64,000 nucleotides of DNA from Fragum whitleyi (lineage: Eukaryota > Mollusca > Bivalvia > Cardiida > Cardiidae). Positions within the stretch are counted from its first letter, which is position 1. Every line of letters begins with the position of its first letter. The stretch is taken from the NCBI GenBank assembly GCA_948146395.1, contig OX411546.1, positions 22,298,449 to 22,362,448 on the forward strand, given 5' to 3'. The translations under genes were made by a program, and so were the position numbers. The notes under the pieces were generated by a model, which did not search any database, was not told the origin of the DNA, and saw only the letters and a list, made by a program, of their open reading frames with translations. Of the stretch, positions 13,391 through 29,062 are shown one piece after another.

Positions 13391-16300
13391 GGTGGCAGAG
13401 TACAGTTTTGGACGAAATATTCGAATTGGCCAGGGTCAAAAAACTAAATATTGAGAAATGTTAAGATTTAACTGTAAATTTGAAAGTCAGGGTGGATTGT
13501 GCACCCGTAAATTGTTTAAAAACATGAAAACACGCCTATTTGCAAATGCGAAACTAAAAGGTCATGACCTTTCCATAGCTCACCGGTACCCAGTGCCTCA
13601 AGTAATTGAAAGTGGAGGGTTTGAGGATTTTTGCTGTTTCTGCAGGCTTATTTTGAGAGGTAGCAATACGGGATCAAATTGTGAAAAAAGGATCTGGTAA
13701 CGTGGTAATAATCTCTGCGCCTCCCAACTTCAAACCAATTTTTCTGCTCAGAAAGTATGCCAGTTAGAGGCCATCACTGCAAATGTTGCGTCTGCTACAC
13801 TTTGAGTTTATGATAAAATGTCCCGATTTCGGACTTTTTCGGTGCCCATCCTGGATAGCTTCACGATATGAGATTTTTTCTCTACCAACAGTACTTTAAT
13901 GATTTGTTGTCACTAAAGTGTAGTTTTATAATGCATTTTGACTAAGAACATGTTTCTTCATTTGCAGGTTGGTGTTTGAAGGAAATTTTCGAGTCTCTGT
14001 CTTCACCCCGTGTCGACGACCCAGGGATAGTGATATAAACTATACTCTGACCCCTTTAAGGTAAAATGACATTTTTCTTAACATTTGAAATCATGCCGAA
14101 AAGTGTTTCACTGAGGAATATTACTAATTTCCAACTTTAAAATGCCCTTTCCAAAGCTCTGATGCTTATGCTGTTCTAACTAAAGGACAATGTCCAAGGG
14201 AAGTATCTTGAAAATGGCGCGAAAAGCTGAAAATATGGAATTACTCCGAAAATGGCGCAAACTTGAATTTCGCTATGTTTCGTATTCTTTGAGACTTTCA
14301 TGCGTTTTTATGGCCACAAAAAGGCTAATTAAATGTCACCGATGAACGTGCTATTCTTTTCACGCTAAAAAAGAGAGTGATTGAAACATACCAAAATGTG
14401 GTCGGAGCCATCCTCGGAATATTGTTTGGATAGGTTTGTTGATAAAATGACAATTAAAACAATCAAATATGGGGCTTTATCAGTGACAATATCTGATTAC
14501 ATCTTTACATTGCAAGTGTTTGACTCAGAGATGCCAGGGCTAGTGTTTAGAAATTCATTTTGGGAAGATCATTCAAGTTGGAAACCTTGAACTACCTCCC
14601 CTGGACTGTATATGCACTCCTAGAATTATTCTTTTGTCACAATATCATTTAAAAAAAAGGTCTAATTTGTTTTTCTATTGGCTTAATTAATGCTCTGCTA
14701 GCTGAGAGTGATGTGATATTTAAAAAAAAGTGTACTTTAGTTGAGCAAAAGTAAGCATTGTGTCTAAATTAACTGCTAATTTACTATATCACGGACCGAA
14801 AAACTGATTTCCGCGCCTTAATTTTGCACTTATGCAAGAAACTGAAATGTAGAATGTATTTATTAGTAAACTAGAGTACTATTCAATGTTGAGAAGTGGG
14901 CTAAAATCCATAAGAAAGAAGCTTCAAGTGAAGAAAGGGCATTTTCAAACCAAGTGACTGCAGCTAAATTTCATGTCCTAAAATGGTGTAAAATGTATGT
15001 TTCCCGAAGGGTTAAATTTAACTATTTAAGATTCATTAAAACAAAAGACTCCAGTGAAAATGGGCTTTTTCAATCAGAAACAGCCTATAGTACCACAATG
15101 TAGTATATGATTATATAGGCACATTTTTTCCTGACTCTTTAAGGTAAAATGACATTTTTCTTAACATTTGAAATCATGCCGAAAAGTGTTTCACTGAGGA
15201 ATATTACTAATTTCCAACTTTAAAATGCCCTTTCCAAAGCTCTGATGCTTATGCTGTTCTAACTAAAGGACAATGTCCAAGGGAAGTATCTTGAAAATGG
15301 CGCGAAAAGCTGAAAATATGGAATTACTCCGAAAATGGCGCAAACTTGAATTTCGCTATGTTTCGTATTCTTTGAGACTTTCATGCGTTTTTATGGCCAC
15401 AAAAAGGCTAATTAAATGTCACCGATGAACGTGCTATTCTTTTCACGCTAAAAAAGAGAGTGATTGAAACATACCAAAATGTGGTCGGAGCCATCCTCGG
15501 AATATTGTTTGGATAGGTTTGTTGATAAAATGACAATTAAAACAATCAAATATGGGGCTTTATCAGTGACAATATCTGATTACATCTTTCCATTGCAAGT
15601 GTTTGACTCAGAGATGCCAGGGCTAGTGTTTAGAAATTCATTTTGGGAAGATCATTCAAGTTGGAAACCTTGAACTACCTCCCCTGGACTGTATATGCAC
15701 TCCTAGAATTATTCTTTTGTCACAATATCATTTAAAAAAAAGGTCTAATTTGTTTTTCTATTGGCTTAATTAATGCTCTGCTAGCTGAGAGTGATGTGAT
15801 ATTTAAAAAAAAGTGTACTTTAGTTGAGCAAAAGTAAGCATTGTGTCTAAATTAACTGCTAATTTACTATATCACGGACCGAAAAACTGATTTCCGCGCC
15901 TTAATTTTGCACTTATGCAAGAAACTGAAATGTAGAATGTATTTATTAGTAAACTAGAGTACTATTCAATGTTGAGAAGTGGGCTAAAATCCATTAGAAA
16001 GAAGCTTCAAGTGAAGAAAGGGCATTTTGAAACCAAGTGACTGCAGCTAAATTTCATGTCCTAAAATGGTGTAAAATGTATGTTTCCCGAAGGGTTAAAT
16101 TTAACTATTTAAGATTCATTAAAACAAAAGACTCCAGTGAAAATGGGCTTTTTCAATCAGAAACAGCCTATAGTACCACAATGTAGTATATGATTATATA
16201 GGCACATTTTTTCCTGACTCTTAAAGGTGGCAGAGTACAGTTTTGGACGAAATATTCGAATTGGCCAGGGTCAAAAAACTAAATATTGAGAAATGTTAAG

Positions 16301-19300
16301 ATTTAACTGTAAATTTGAAAGTCAGGGTGGATTGTGCACCCGTAAATTGTTTAAAAACATGAAAACACGCCTATTTGCAAATGCGAAACTAAAAGGTCAT
16401 GACCTTTCCATAGCTCACCGGTACCCAGTGCCTCAAGTAATTGAAAGTGGAGGGTTTGAGGATTTTTGCTGTTTCTGCAGGCTTATTTTGAGAGGTAGCA
16501 ATACGGGATCAAATTGTGAAAAAAGGATCTGGTAACGTGGTAATAATCTCTGCGCCTCCCAACTTCAAACCAATTTTTCTGCTCAGAAAGTATGCCAGTT
16601 AGAGGCCATCACTGCAAATGTTGCGTCTGCTACACTTTGAGTTTATGATAAAATGTCCCGATTTCGGACTTTTTCGGTGCCCATCCTGGATAGCTTCACG
16701 ATATGAGATTTTTTCTCTACCAACAGTACTTTAATGATTTGTTGTCACTAAAGTGTAGTTTTATAATGCATTTTGACTAAGAACATGTTTCTTCATTTGC
16801 AGGTTGGTGTTTGAAGGAAATTTTCGAGTCTCTGTCTTCACCCCGTGTCGACGACCCAGGGATAGTGATATAAACTTTACTCTGACCCCTTTAAGGTAAA
16901 ATGACATTTTTCTTAACATTTGAAATCATGCCGAAAAGTGTTTCACTGAGGAATATTACTAATTTCCAACTTTAAAATGCCCTTTCCAAAGCTCTGATGC
17001 TTATGCTGTTCTAACTAAAGGACAATGTCCAAGGGAAGTATCTTGAAAATGGCGCGAAAAGCTGAAAATATGGAATTACTCCGAAAATGGCGCAAACTTG
17101 AATTTCGCTATGTTTCGTATTCTTTGAGACTTTCATGCGTTTTTATGGCCACAAAAAGGCTAATTAAATGTCACCGATGAACGTGCTATTCTTTTCACGC
17201 TAAAAAAGAGAGTGATTGAAACATACCAAAATGTGGTCGGAGCCATCCTCGGAATATTGTTTGGATAGGTTTGTTGATAAAATGACAATTAAAACAATCA
17301 AATATGGGGCTTTATCAGTGACAATATCTGATTACATCTTTCCATTGCAAGTGTTTGACTCAGAGATGCCAGGGCTAGTGTTTAGAAATTCATTTTGGGA
17401 AGATCATTCAAGTTGGAAACCTTGAACTACCTCCCCTGGACTGTATATGCACTCCTAGAATTATTCTTTTGTCACAATATCATTTAAAAAAAAGGTCTAA
17501 TTTGTTTTTCTATTGGCTTAATTAATGCTCTGCTAGCTGAGAGTGATGTGATATTTAAAAAAAAGTGTACTTTAGTTGAGCAAAAGTAAGCATTGTGTCT
17601 AAATTAACTGCTAATTTACTATATCACGGACCGAAAAACTGATTTCCGCGCCTTAATTTTGCACTTATGCAAGAAACTGAAATGTAGAATGTATTTATTA
17701 GTAAACTAGAGTACTATTCAATGTTGAGAAGTGGGCTAAAATCCATAAGAAAGAAGCTTCAAGTGAAGAAAGGGCATTTTCAAACCAAGTGACTGCAGCT
17801 AAATTTCATGTCCTAAAATGGTGTAAAATGTATGTTTCCCGAAGGGTTAAATTTAACTATTTAAGATTCATTAAAACAAAAGACTCCAGTGAAAATGGGC
17901 TTTTTCAATCAGAAACAGCCTATAGTACCACAATGTAGTATATGATTATATAGGCACATTTTTTCCTGACTCTTTAAGGTAAAATGACATTTTTCTTAAC
18001 ATTTGAAATCATGCCGAAAAGTGTTTCACTGAGGAATATTACTAATTTCCAACTTTAAAATGCCCTTTCCAAAGCTCTGATGCTTATGCTGTTCTAACTA
18101 AAGGACAATGTCCAAGGGAAGTATCTTGAAAATGGCGCGAAAAGCTGAAAATATGGAATTACTCCGAAAATGGCGCAAACTTGAATTTCGCTATGTTTCG
18201 TATTCTTTGAGACTTTCATGCGTTTTTATGGCCACAAAAAGGCTAATTAAATGTCACCGATGAACGTGCTATTCTTTTCACGCTAAAAAAGAGAGTGATT
18301 GAAACATACCAAAATGTGGTCGGAGCCATCCTCGGAATATTGTTTGGATAGGTTTGTTGATAAAATGACAATTAAAACAATCAAATATGGGGCTTTATCA
18401 GTGACAATATCTGATTACATCTTTCCATTGCAAGTGTTTGACTCAGAGATGCCAGGGCTAGTGTTTAGAAATTCATTTTGGGAAGATCATTCAAGTTGGA
18501 AACCTTGAACTACCTCCCCTGGACTGTATATGCACTCCTAGAATTATTCTTTTGTCACAATATCATTTAAAAAAAAGGTCTAATTTGTTTTTCTATTGGC
18601 TTAATTAATGCTCTGCTAGCTGAGAGTGATGTGATATTTAAAAAAAAGTGTACTTTAGTTGAGCAAAAGTAAGCATTGTGTCTAAATTAACTGCTAATTT
18701 ACTATATCACGGACCGAAAAACTGATTTCCGCGCCTTAATTTTGCACTTATGCAAGAAACTGAAATGTAGAATGTATTTATTAGTAAACTAGAGTACTAT
18801 TCAATGTTGAGAAGTGGGCTAAAATCCATTAGAAAGAAGCTTCAAGTGAAGAAAGGGCATTTTGAAACCAAGTGACTGCAGCTAAATTTCATGTCCTAAA
18901 ATGGTGTAAAATGTATGTTTCCCGAAGGGTTAAATTTAACTATTTAAGATTCATTAAAACAAAAGACTCCAGTGAAAATGGGCTTTTTCAATCAGAAACA
19001 GCCTATAGTACCACAATGTAGTATATGATTATATAGGCACATTTTTTCCTGACTCTTAAAGGTAAAATGACATTTTTCTTAACATTTGAAATCATGCCGA
19101 AAAGTGTTTCACTGAGGAATATTACTAATTTCCAACTTTAAAATGCCCTTTCCAAAGCTCTGATGCTTATGCTGTTCTAACTAAAGGACAATGTCCAAGG
19201 GAAGTATCTTGAAAATGGCGCGAAAAGCTGAAAATATGGAATTACTCCGAAAATGGCGCAAACTTGAATTTCGCTATGTTTCGTATTCTTTGAGACTTTC

Positions 19301-21226
19301 ATGCGTTTTTATGGCCACAAAAAGGCTAATTAAATGTCACCGATGAACGTGCTATTCTTTTCACGCTAAAAAAGAGAGTGATTGAAACATACCAAAATGT
19401 GGTCGGAGCCATCCTCGGAATATTGTTTGGATAGGTTTGTTGATAAAATGACAATTAAAACAATCAAATATGGGGCTTTATCAGTGACAATATCTGATTA
19501 CATCTTTCCATTGCAAGTGTTTGACTCAGAGATGCCAGGGCTAGTGTTTAGAAATTCATTTTGGGAAGATCATTCAAGTTGGAAACCTTGAACTACCTCC
19601 CCTGGACTGTATATGCACTCCTAGAATTATTCTTTTGTCACAATATCATTTAAAAAAAAGGTCTAATTTGTTTTTCTATTGGCTTAATTAATGCTCTGCT
19701 AGCTGAGAGTGATGTGATATTTAAAAAAAAGTGTACTTTAGTTGAGCAAAAGTAAGCATTGTGTCTAAATTAACTGCTAATTTACTATATCACGGACCGA
19801 AAAACTGATTTCCGCGCCTTAATTTTGCACTTATGCAAGAAACTGAAATGTAGAATGTATTTATTAGTAAACTAGAGTACTATTCAATGTTGAGAAGTGG
19901 GCTAAAATCCATTAGAAAGAAGCTTCAAGTGAAGAAAGGGCATTTTGAAACCAAGTGACTGCAGCTAAATTTCATGTCCTAAAATGGTGTAAAATGTATG
20001 TTTCCCGAAGGGTTAAATTTAACTATTTAAGATTCATTAAAACAAAAGACTCCAGTGAAAATGGGCTTTTTCAATCAGAAACAGCCTATAGTACCACAAT
20101 GTAGTATATGATTATATAGGCACATTTTTTCCTGACTCTTAAAGGTAAAATGACATTTTTCTTAACATTTGAAATCATGCCGAAAAGTGTTTCACTGAGG
20201 AATATTACTAATTTCCAACTTTAAAATGCCCTTTCCAAAGCTCTGATGCTTATGCTGTTCTAACTAAAGGACAATGTCCAAGGGAAGTATCTTGAAAATG
20301 GCGCGAAAAGCTGAAAATATGGAATTACTCCGAAAATGGCGCAAACTTGAATTTCGCTATGTTTCGTATTCTTTGAGACTTTCATGCGTTTTTATGGCCA
20401 CAAAAAGGCTAATTAAATGTCACCGATGAACGTGCTATTCTTTTCACGCTAAAAAAGAGAGTGATTGAAACATACCAAAATGTGGTCGGAGCCATCCTCG
20501 GAATATTGTTTGGATAGGTTTGTTGATAAAATGACAATTAAAACAATCAAATATGGGGCTTTATCAGTGACAATATCTGATTACATCTTTCCATTGCAAG
20601 TGTTTGACTCAGAGATGCCAGGGCTAGTGTTTAGAAATTCATTTTGGGAAGATCATTCAAGTTGGAAACCTTGAACTACCTCCCCTGGACTGTATATGCA
20701 CTCCTAGAATTATTCTTTTGTCACAATATCATTTAAAAAAAAGGTCTAATTTGTTTTTCTATTGGCTTAATTAATGCTCTGCTAGCTGAGAGTGATGTGA
20801 TATTTAAAAAAAAGTGTACTTTAGTTGAGCAAAAGTAAGCATTGTGTCTAAATTAACTGCTAATTTACTATATCACGGACCGAAAAACTGATTTCCGCGC
20901 CTTAATTTTGCACTTATGCAAGAAACTGAAATGTAGAATGTATTTATTAGTAAACTAGAGTACTATTCAATGTTGAGAAGTGGGCTAAAATCCATTAGAA
21001 AGAAGCTTCAAGTGAAGAAAGGGCATTTTGAAACCAAGTGACTGCAGCTAAATTTCATGTCCTAAAATGGTGTAAAATGTATGTTTCCCGAAGGGTTAAA
21101 TTTAACTATTTAAGATTCATTAAAACAAAAGACTCCAGTGAAAATGGGCTTTTTCAATCAGAAACAGCCTATAGTACCACAATGTAGTATATGATTATAT
21201 AGGCACATTTTTTCCTGACTCTTAAA
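13391..21226 (+). repeat. Higher-order block, copy 1 (7836 bp)
   Basis: Module order B-A'-A-B-A'-A-A-A. The B copies here have the four-C variant, and the second B also reads AAACTTTACTC where others read AAACTATACTC. The A' copies carry CCATAAGAAAG and CATTTTCAAACC and end in CTCTTTAAGG. The same order and the same marker substitutions recur exactly 7836 bp later, so this is a true higher-order repeat and not a chance arrangement. Its first A' has a private change, CTTTACATT, at 14503-14511. Confidence 0.88.
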
Positions 21227-24200
21227 GGTGGCAGAGTACAGTTTTGGACGAAATATTCGAATTGGCCAGGGTCAAAAAACTAAATATTGAGAAATGTTAA
21301 GATTTAACTGTAAATTTGAAAGTCAGGGTGGATTGTGCACCCGTAAATTGTTTAAAAACATGAAAACACGCCTATTTGCAAATGCGAAACTAAAAGGTCA
21401 TGACCTTTCCATAGCTCACCGGTACCCAGTGCCTCAAGTAATTGAAAGTGGAGGGTTTGAGGATTTTTGCTGTTTCTGCAGGCTTATTTTGAGAGGTAGC
21501 AATACGGGATCAAATTGTGAAAAAAGGATCTGGTAACGTGGTAATAATCTCTGCGCCTCCCAACTTCAAACCAATTTTTCTGCTCAGAAAGTATGCCAGT
21601 TAGAGGCCATCACTGCAAATGTTGCGTCTGCTACACTTTGAGTTTATGATAAAATGTCCCGATTTCGGACTTTTTCGGTGCCCATCCTGGATAGCTTCAC
21701 GATATGAGATTTTTTCTCTACCAACAGTACTTTAATGATTTGTTGTCACTAAAGTGTAGTTTTATAATGCATTTTGACTAAGAACATGTTTCTTCATTTG
21801 CAGGTTGGTGTTTGAAGGAAATTTTCGAGTCTCTGTCTTCACCCCGTGTCGACGACCCAGGGATAGTGATATAAACTATACTCTGACCCCTTTAAGGTAA
21901 AATGACATTTTTCTTAACATTTGAAATCATGCCGAAAAGTGTTTCACTGAGGAATATTACTAATTTCCAACTTTAAAATGCCCTTTCCAAAGCTCTGATG
22001 CTTATGCTGTTCTAACTAAAGGACAATGTCCAAGGGAAGTATCTTGAAAATGGCGCGAAAAGCTGAAAATATGGAATTACTCCGAAAATGGCGCAAACTT
22101 GAATTTCGCTATGTTTCGTATTCTTTGAGACTTTCATGCGTTTTTATGGCCACAAAAAGGCTAATTAAATGTCACCGATGAACGTGCTATTCTTTTCACG
22201 CTAAAAAAGAGAGTGATTGAAACATACCAAAATGTGGTCGGAGCCATCCTCGGAATATTGTTTGGATAGGTTTGTTGATAAAATGACAATTAAAACAATC
22301 AAATATGGGGCTTTATCAGTGACAATATCTGATTACATCTTTCCATTGCAAGTGTTTGACTCAGAGATGCCAGGGCTAGTGTTTAGAAATTCATTTTGGG
22401 AAGATCATTCAAGTTGGAAACCTTGAACTACCTCCCCTGGACTGTATATGCACTCCTAGAATTATTCTTTTGTCACAATATCATTTAAAAAAAAGGTCTA
22501 ATTTGTTTTTCTATTGGCTTAATTAATGCTCTGCTAGCTGAGAGTGATGTGATATTTAAAAAAAAGTGTACTTTAGTTGAGCAAAAGTAAGCATTGTGTC
22601 TAAATTAACTGCTAATTTACTATATCACGGACCGAAAAACTGATTTCCGCGCCTTAATTTTGCACTTATGCAAGAAACTGAAATGTAGAATGTATTTATT
22701 AGTAAACTAGAGTACTATTCAATGTTGAGAAGTGGGCTAAAATCCATAAGAAAGAAGCTTCAAGTGAAGAAAGGGCATTTTCAAACCAAGTGACTGCAGC
22801 TAAATTTCATGTCCTAAAATGGTGTAAAATGTATGTTTCCCGAAGGGTTAAATTTAACTATTTAAGATTCATTAAAACAAAAGACTCCAGTGAAAATGGG
22901 CTTTTTCAATCAGAAACAGCCTATAGTACCACAATGTAGTATATGATTATATAGGCACATTTTTTCCTGACTCTTTAAGGTAAAATGACATTTTTCTTAA
23001 CATTTGAAATCATGCCGAAAAGTGTTTCACTGAGGAATATTACTAATTTCCAACTTTAAAATGCCCTTTCCAAAGCTCTGATGCTTATGCTGTTCTAACT
23101 AAAGGACAATGTCCAAGGGAAGTATCTTGAAAATGGCGCGAAAAGCTGAAAATATGGAATTACTCCGAAAATGGCGCAAACTTGAATTTCGCTATGTTTC
23201 GTATTCTTTGAGACTTTCATGCGTTTTTATGGCCACAAAAAGGCTAATTAAATGTCACCGATGAACGTGCTATTCTTTTCACGCTAAAAAAGAGAGTGAT
23301 TGAAACATACCAAAATGTGGTCGGAGCCATCCTCGGAATATTGTTTGGATAGGTTTGTTGATAAAATGACAATTAAAACAATCAAATATGGGGCTTTATC
23401 AGTGACAATATCTGATTACATCTTTCCATTGCAAGTGTTTGACTCAGAGATGCCAGGGCTAGTGTTTAGAAATTCATTTTGGGAAGATCATTCAAGTTGG
23501 AAACCTTGAACTACCTCCCCTGGACTGTATATGCACTCCTAGAATTATTCTTTTGTCACAATATCATTTAAAAAAAAGGTCTAATTTGTTTTTCTATTGG
23601 CTTAATTAATGCTCTGCTAGCTGAGAGTGATGTGATATTTAAAAAAAAGTGTACTTTAGTTGAGCAAAAGTAAGCATTGTGTCTAAATTAACTGCTAATT
23701 TACTATATCACGGACCGAAAAACTGATTTCCGCGCCTTAATTTTGCACTTATGCAAGAAACTGAAATGTAGAATGTATTTATTAGTAAACTAGAGTACTA
23801 TTCAATGTTGAGAAGTGGGCTAAAATCCATTAGAAAGAAGCTTCAAGTGAAGAAAGGGCATTTTGAAACCAAGTGACTGCAGCTAAATTTCATGTCCTAA
23901 AATGGTGTAAAATGTATGTTTCCCGAAGGGTTAAATTTAACTATTTAAGATTCATTAAAACAAAAGACTCCAGTGAAAATGGGCTTTTTCAATCAGAAAC
24001 AGCCTATAGTACCACAATGTAGTATATGATTATATAGGCACATTTTTTCCTGACTCTTAAAGGTGGCAGAGTACAGTTTTGGACGAAATATTCGAATTGG
24101 CCAGGGTCAAAAAACTAAATATTGAGAAATGTTAAGATTTAACTGTAAATTTGAAAGTCAGGGTGGATTGTGCACCCGTAAATTGTTTAAAAACATGAAA

Positions 24201-27200
24201 ACACGCCTATTTGCAAATGCGAAACTAAAAGGTCATGACCTTTCCATAGCTCACCGGTACCCAGTGCCTCAAGTAATTGAAAGTGGAGGGTTTGAGGATT
24301 TTTGCTGTTTCTGCAGGCTTATTTTGAGAGGTAGCAATACGGGATCAAATTGTGAAAAAAGGATCTGGTAACGTGGTAATAATCTCTGCGCCTCCCAACT
24401 TCAAACCAATTTTTCTGCTCAGAAAGTATGCCAGTTAGAGGCCATCACTGCAAATGTTGCGTCTGCTACACTTTGAGTTTATGATAAAATGTCCCGATTT
24501 CGGACTTTTTCGGTGCCCATCCTGGATAGCTTCACGATATGAGATTTTTTCTCTACCAACAGTACTTTAATGATTTGTTGTCACTAAAGTGTAGTTTTAT
24601 AATGCATTTTGACTAAGAACATGTTTCTTCATTTGCAGGTTGGTGTTTGAAGGAAATTTTCGAGTCTCTGTCTTCACCCCGTGTCGACGACCCAGGGATA
24701 GTGATATAAACTTTACTCTGACCCCTTTAAGGTAAAATGACATTTTTCTTAACATTTGAAATCATGCCGAAAAGTGTTTCACTGAGGAATATTACTAATT
24801 TCCAACTTTAAAATGCCCTTTCCAAAGCTCTGATGCTTATGCTGTTCTAACTAAAGGACAATGTCCAAGGGAAGTATCTTGAAAATGGCGCGAAAAGCTG
24901 AAAATATGGAATTACTCCGAAAATGGCGCAAACTTGAATTTCGCTATGTTTCGTATTCTTTGAGACTTTCATGCGTTTTTATGGCCACAAAAAGGCTAAT
25001 TAAATGTCACCGATGAACGTGCTATTCTTTTCACGCTAAAAAAGAGAGTGATTGAAACATACCAAAATGTGGTCGGAGCCATCCTCGGAATATTGTTTGG
25101 ATAGGTTTGTTGATAAAATGACAATTAAAACAATCAAATATGGGGCTTTATCAGTGACAATATCTGATTACATCTTTCCATTGCAAGTGTTTGACTCAGA
25201 GATGCCAGGGCTAGTGTTTAGAAATTCATTTTGGGAAGATCATTCAAGTTGGAAACCTTGAACTACCTCCCCTGGACTGTATATGCACTCCTAGAATTAT
25301 TCTTTTGTCACAATATCATTTAAAAAAAAGGTCTAATTTGTTTTTCTATTGGCTTAATTAATGCTCTGCTAGCTGAGAGTGATGTGATATTTAAAAAAAA
25401 GTGTACTTTAGTTGAGCAAAAGTAAGCATTGTGTCTAAATTAACTGCTAATTTACTATATCACGGACCGAAAAACTGATTTCCGCGCCTTAATTTTGCAC
25501 TTATGCAAGAAACTGAAATGTAGAATGTATTTATTAGTAAACTAGAGTACTATTCAATGTTGAGAAGTGGGCTAAAATCCATAAGAAAGAAGCTTCAAGT
25601 GAAGAAAGGGCATTTTCAAACCAAGTGACTGCAGCTAAATTTCATGTCCTAAAATGGTGTAAAATGTATGTTTCCCGAAGGGTTAAATTTAACTATTTAA
25701 GATTCATTAAAACAAAAGACTCCAGTGAAAATGGGCTTTTTCAATCAGAAACAGCCTATAGTACCACAATGTAGTATATGATTATATAGGCACATTTTTT
25801 CCTGACTCTTTAAGGTAAAATGACATTTTTCTTAACATTTGAAATCATGCCGAAAAGTGTTTCACTGAGGAATATTACTAATTTCCAACTTTAAAATGCC
25901 CTTTCCAAAGCTCTGATGCTTATGCTGTTCTAACTAAAGGACAATGTCCAAGGGAAGTATCTTGAAAATGGCGCGAAAAGCTGAAAATATGGAATTACTC
26001 CGAAAATGGCGCAAACTTGAATTTCGCTATGTTTCGTATTCTTTGAGACTTTCATGCGTTTTTATGGCCACAAAAAGGCTAATTAAATGTCACCGATGAA
26101 CGTGCTATTCTTTTCACGCTAAAAAAGAGAGTGATTGAAACATACCAAAATGTGGTCGGAGCCATCCTCGGAATATTGTTTGGATAGGTTTGTTGATAAA
26201 ATGACAATTAAAACAATCAAATATGGGGCTTTATCAGTGACAATATCTGATTACATCTTTCCATTGCAAGTGTTTGACTCAGAGATGCCAGGGCTAGTGT
26301 TTAGAAATTCATTTTGGGAAGATCATTCAAGTTGGAAACCTTGAACTACCTCCCCTGGACTGTATATGCACTCCTAGAATTATTCTTTTGTCACAATATC
26401 ATTTAAAAAAAAGGTCTAATTTGTTTTTCTATTGGCTTAATTAATGCTCTGCTAGCTGAGAGTGATGTGATATTTAAAAAAAAGTGTACTTTAGTTGAGC
26501 AAAAGTAAGCATTGTGTCTAAATTAACTGCTAATTTACTATATCACGGACCGAAAAACTGATTTCCGCGCCTTAATTTTGCACTTATGCAAGAAACTGAA
26601 ATGTAGAATGTATTTATTAGTAAACTAGAGTACTATTCAATGTTGAGAAGTGGGCTAAAATCCATTAGAAAGAAGCTTCAAGTGAAGAAAGGGCATTTTG
26701 AAACCAAGTGACTGCAGCTAAATTTCATGTCCTAAAATGGTGTAAAATGTATGTTTCCCGAAGGGTTAAATTTAACTATTTAAGATTCATTAAAACAAAA
26801 GACTCCAGTGAAAATGGGCTTTTTCAATCAGAAACAGCCTATAGTACCACAATGTAGTATATGATTATATAGGCACATTTTTTCCTGACTCTTAAAGGTA
26901 AAATGACATTTTTCTTAACATTTGAAATCATGCCGAAAAGTGTTTCACTGAGGAATATTACTAATTTCCAACTTTAAAATGCCCTTTCCAAAGCTCTGAT
27001 GCTTATGCTGTTCTAACTAAAGGACAATGTCCAAGGGAAGTATCTTGAAAATGGCGCGAAAAGCTGAAAATATGGAATTACTCCGAAAATGGCGCAAACT
27101 TGAATTTCGCTATGTTTCGTATTCTTTGAGACTTTCATGCGTTTTTATGGCCACAAAAAGGCTAATTAAATGTCACCGATGAACGTGCTATTCTTTTCAC

Positions 27201-29062
27201 GCTAAAAAAGAGAGTGATTGAAACATACCAAAATGTGGTCGGAGCCATCCTCGGAATATTGTTTGGATAGGTTTGTTGATAAAATGACAATTAAAACAAT
27301 CAAATATGGGGCTTTATCAGTGACAATATCTGATTACATCTTTCCATTGCAAGTGTTTGACTCAGAGATGCCAGGGCTAGTGTTTAGAAATTCATTTTGG
27401 GAAGATCATTCAAGTTGGAAACCTTGAACTACCTCCCCTGGACTGTATATGCACTCCTAGAATTATTCTTTTGTCACAATATCATTTAAAAAAAAGGTCT
27501 AATTTGTTTTTCTATTGGCTTAATTAATGCTCTGCTAGCTGAGAGTGATGTGATATTTAAAAAAAAGTGTACTTTAGTTGAGCAAAAGTAAGCATTGTGT
27601 CTAAATTAACTGCTAATTTACTATATCACGGACCGAAAAACTGATTTCCGCGCCTTAATTTTGCACTTATGCAAGAAACTGAAATGTAGAATGTATTTAT
27701 TAGTAAACTAGAGTACTATTCAATGTTGAGAAGTGGGCTAAAATCCATTAGAAAGAAGCTTCAAGTGAAGAAAGGGCATTTTGAAACCAAGTGACTGCAG
27801 CTAAATTTCATGTCCTAAAATGGTGTAAAATGTATGTTTCCCGAAGGGTTAAATTTAACTATTTAAGATTCATTAAAACAAAAGACTCCAGTGAAAATGG
27901 GCTTTTTCAATCAGAAACAGCCTATAGTACCACAATGTAGTATATGATTATATAGGCACATTTTTTCCTGACTCTTAAAGGTAAAATGACATTTTTCTTA
28001 ACATTTGAAATCATGCCGAAAAGTGTTTCACTGAGGAATATTACTAATTTCCAACTTTAAAATGCCCTTTCCAAAGCTCTGATGCTTATGCTGTTCTAAC
28101 TAAAGGACAATGTCCAAGGGAAGTATCTTGAAAATGGCGCGAAAAGCTGAAAATATGGAATTACTCCGAAAATGGCGCAAACTTGAATTTCGCTATGTTT
28201 CGTATTCTTTGAGACTTTCATGCGTTTTTATGGCCACAAAAAGGCTAATTAAATGTCACCGATGAACGTGCTATTCTTTTCACGCTAAAAAAGAGAGTGA
28301 TTGAAACATACCAAAATGTGGTCGGAGCCATCCTCGGAATATTGTTTGGATAGGTTTGTTGATAAAATGACAATTAAAACAATCAAATATGGGGCTTTAT
28401 CAGTGACAATATCTGATTACATCTTTCCATTGCAAGTGTTTGACTCAGAGATGCCAGGGCTAGTGTTTAGAAATTCATTTTGGGAAGATCATTCAAGTTG
28501 GAAACCTTGAACTACCTCCCCTGGACTGTATATGCACTCCTAGAATTATTCTTTTGTCACAATATCATTTAAAAAAAAGGTCTAATTTGTTTTTCTATTG
28601 GCTTAATTAATGCTCTGCTAGCTGAGAGTGATGTGATATTTAAAAAAAAGTGTACTTTAGTTGAGCAAAAGTAAGCATTGTGTCTAAATTAACTGCTAAT
28701 TTACTATATCACGGACCGAAAAACTGATTTCCGCGCCTTAATTTTGCACTTATGCAAGAAACTGAAATGTAGAATGTATTTATTAGTAAACTAGAGTACT
28801 ATTCAATGTTGAGAAGTGGGCTAAAATCCATTAGAAAGAAGCTTCAAGTGAAGAAAGGGCATTTTGAAACCAAGTGACTGCAGCTAAATTTCATGTCCTA
28901 AAATGGTGTAAAATGTATGTTTCCCGAAGGGTTAAATTTAACTATTTAAGATTCATTAAAACAAAAGACTCCAGTGAAAATGGGCTTTTTCAATCAGAAA
29001 CAGCCTATAGTACCACAATGTAGTATATGATTATATAGGCACATTTTTTCCTGACTCTTAAA
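21227..29062 (+). repeat. Higher-order block, copy 2 (7836 bp)
   Basis: Second copy of the B-A'-A-B-A'-A-A-A block, directly abutting copy 1. The diagnostic B variant AAACTTTACTC is found near 24712, exactly one block length after the copy near 16876. After this block the order departs from the pattern: two further A modules (29063 and 30146) follow where copy 1 is followed by B. Confidence 0.87.
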
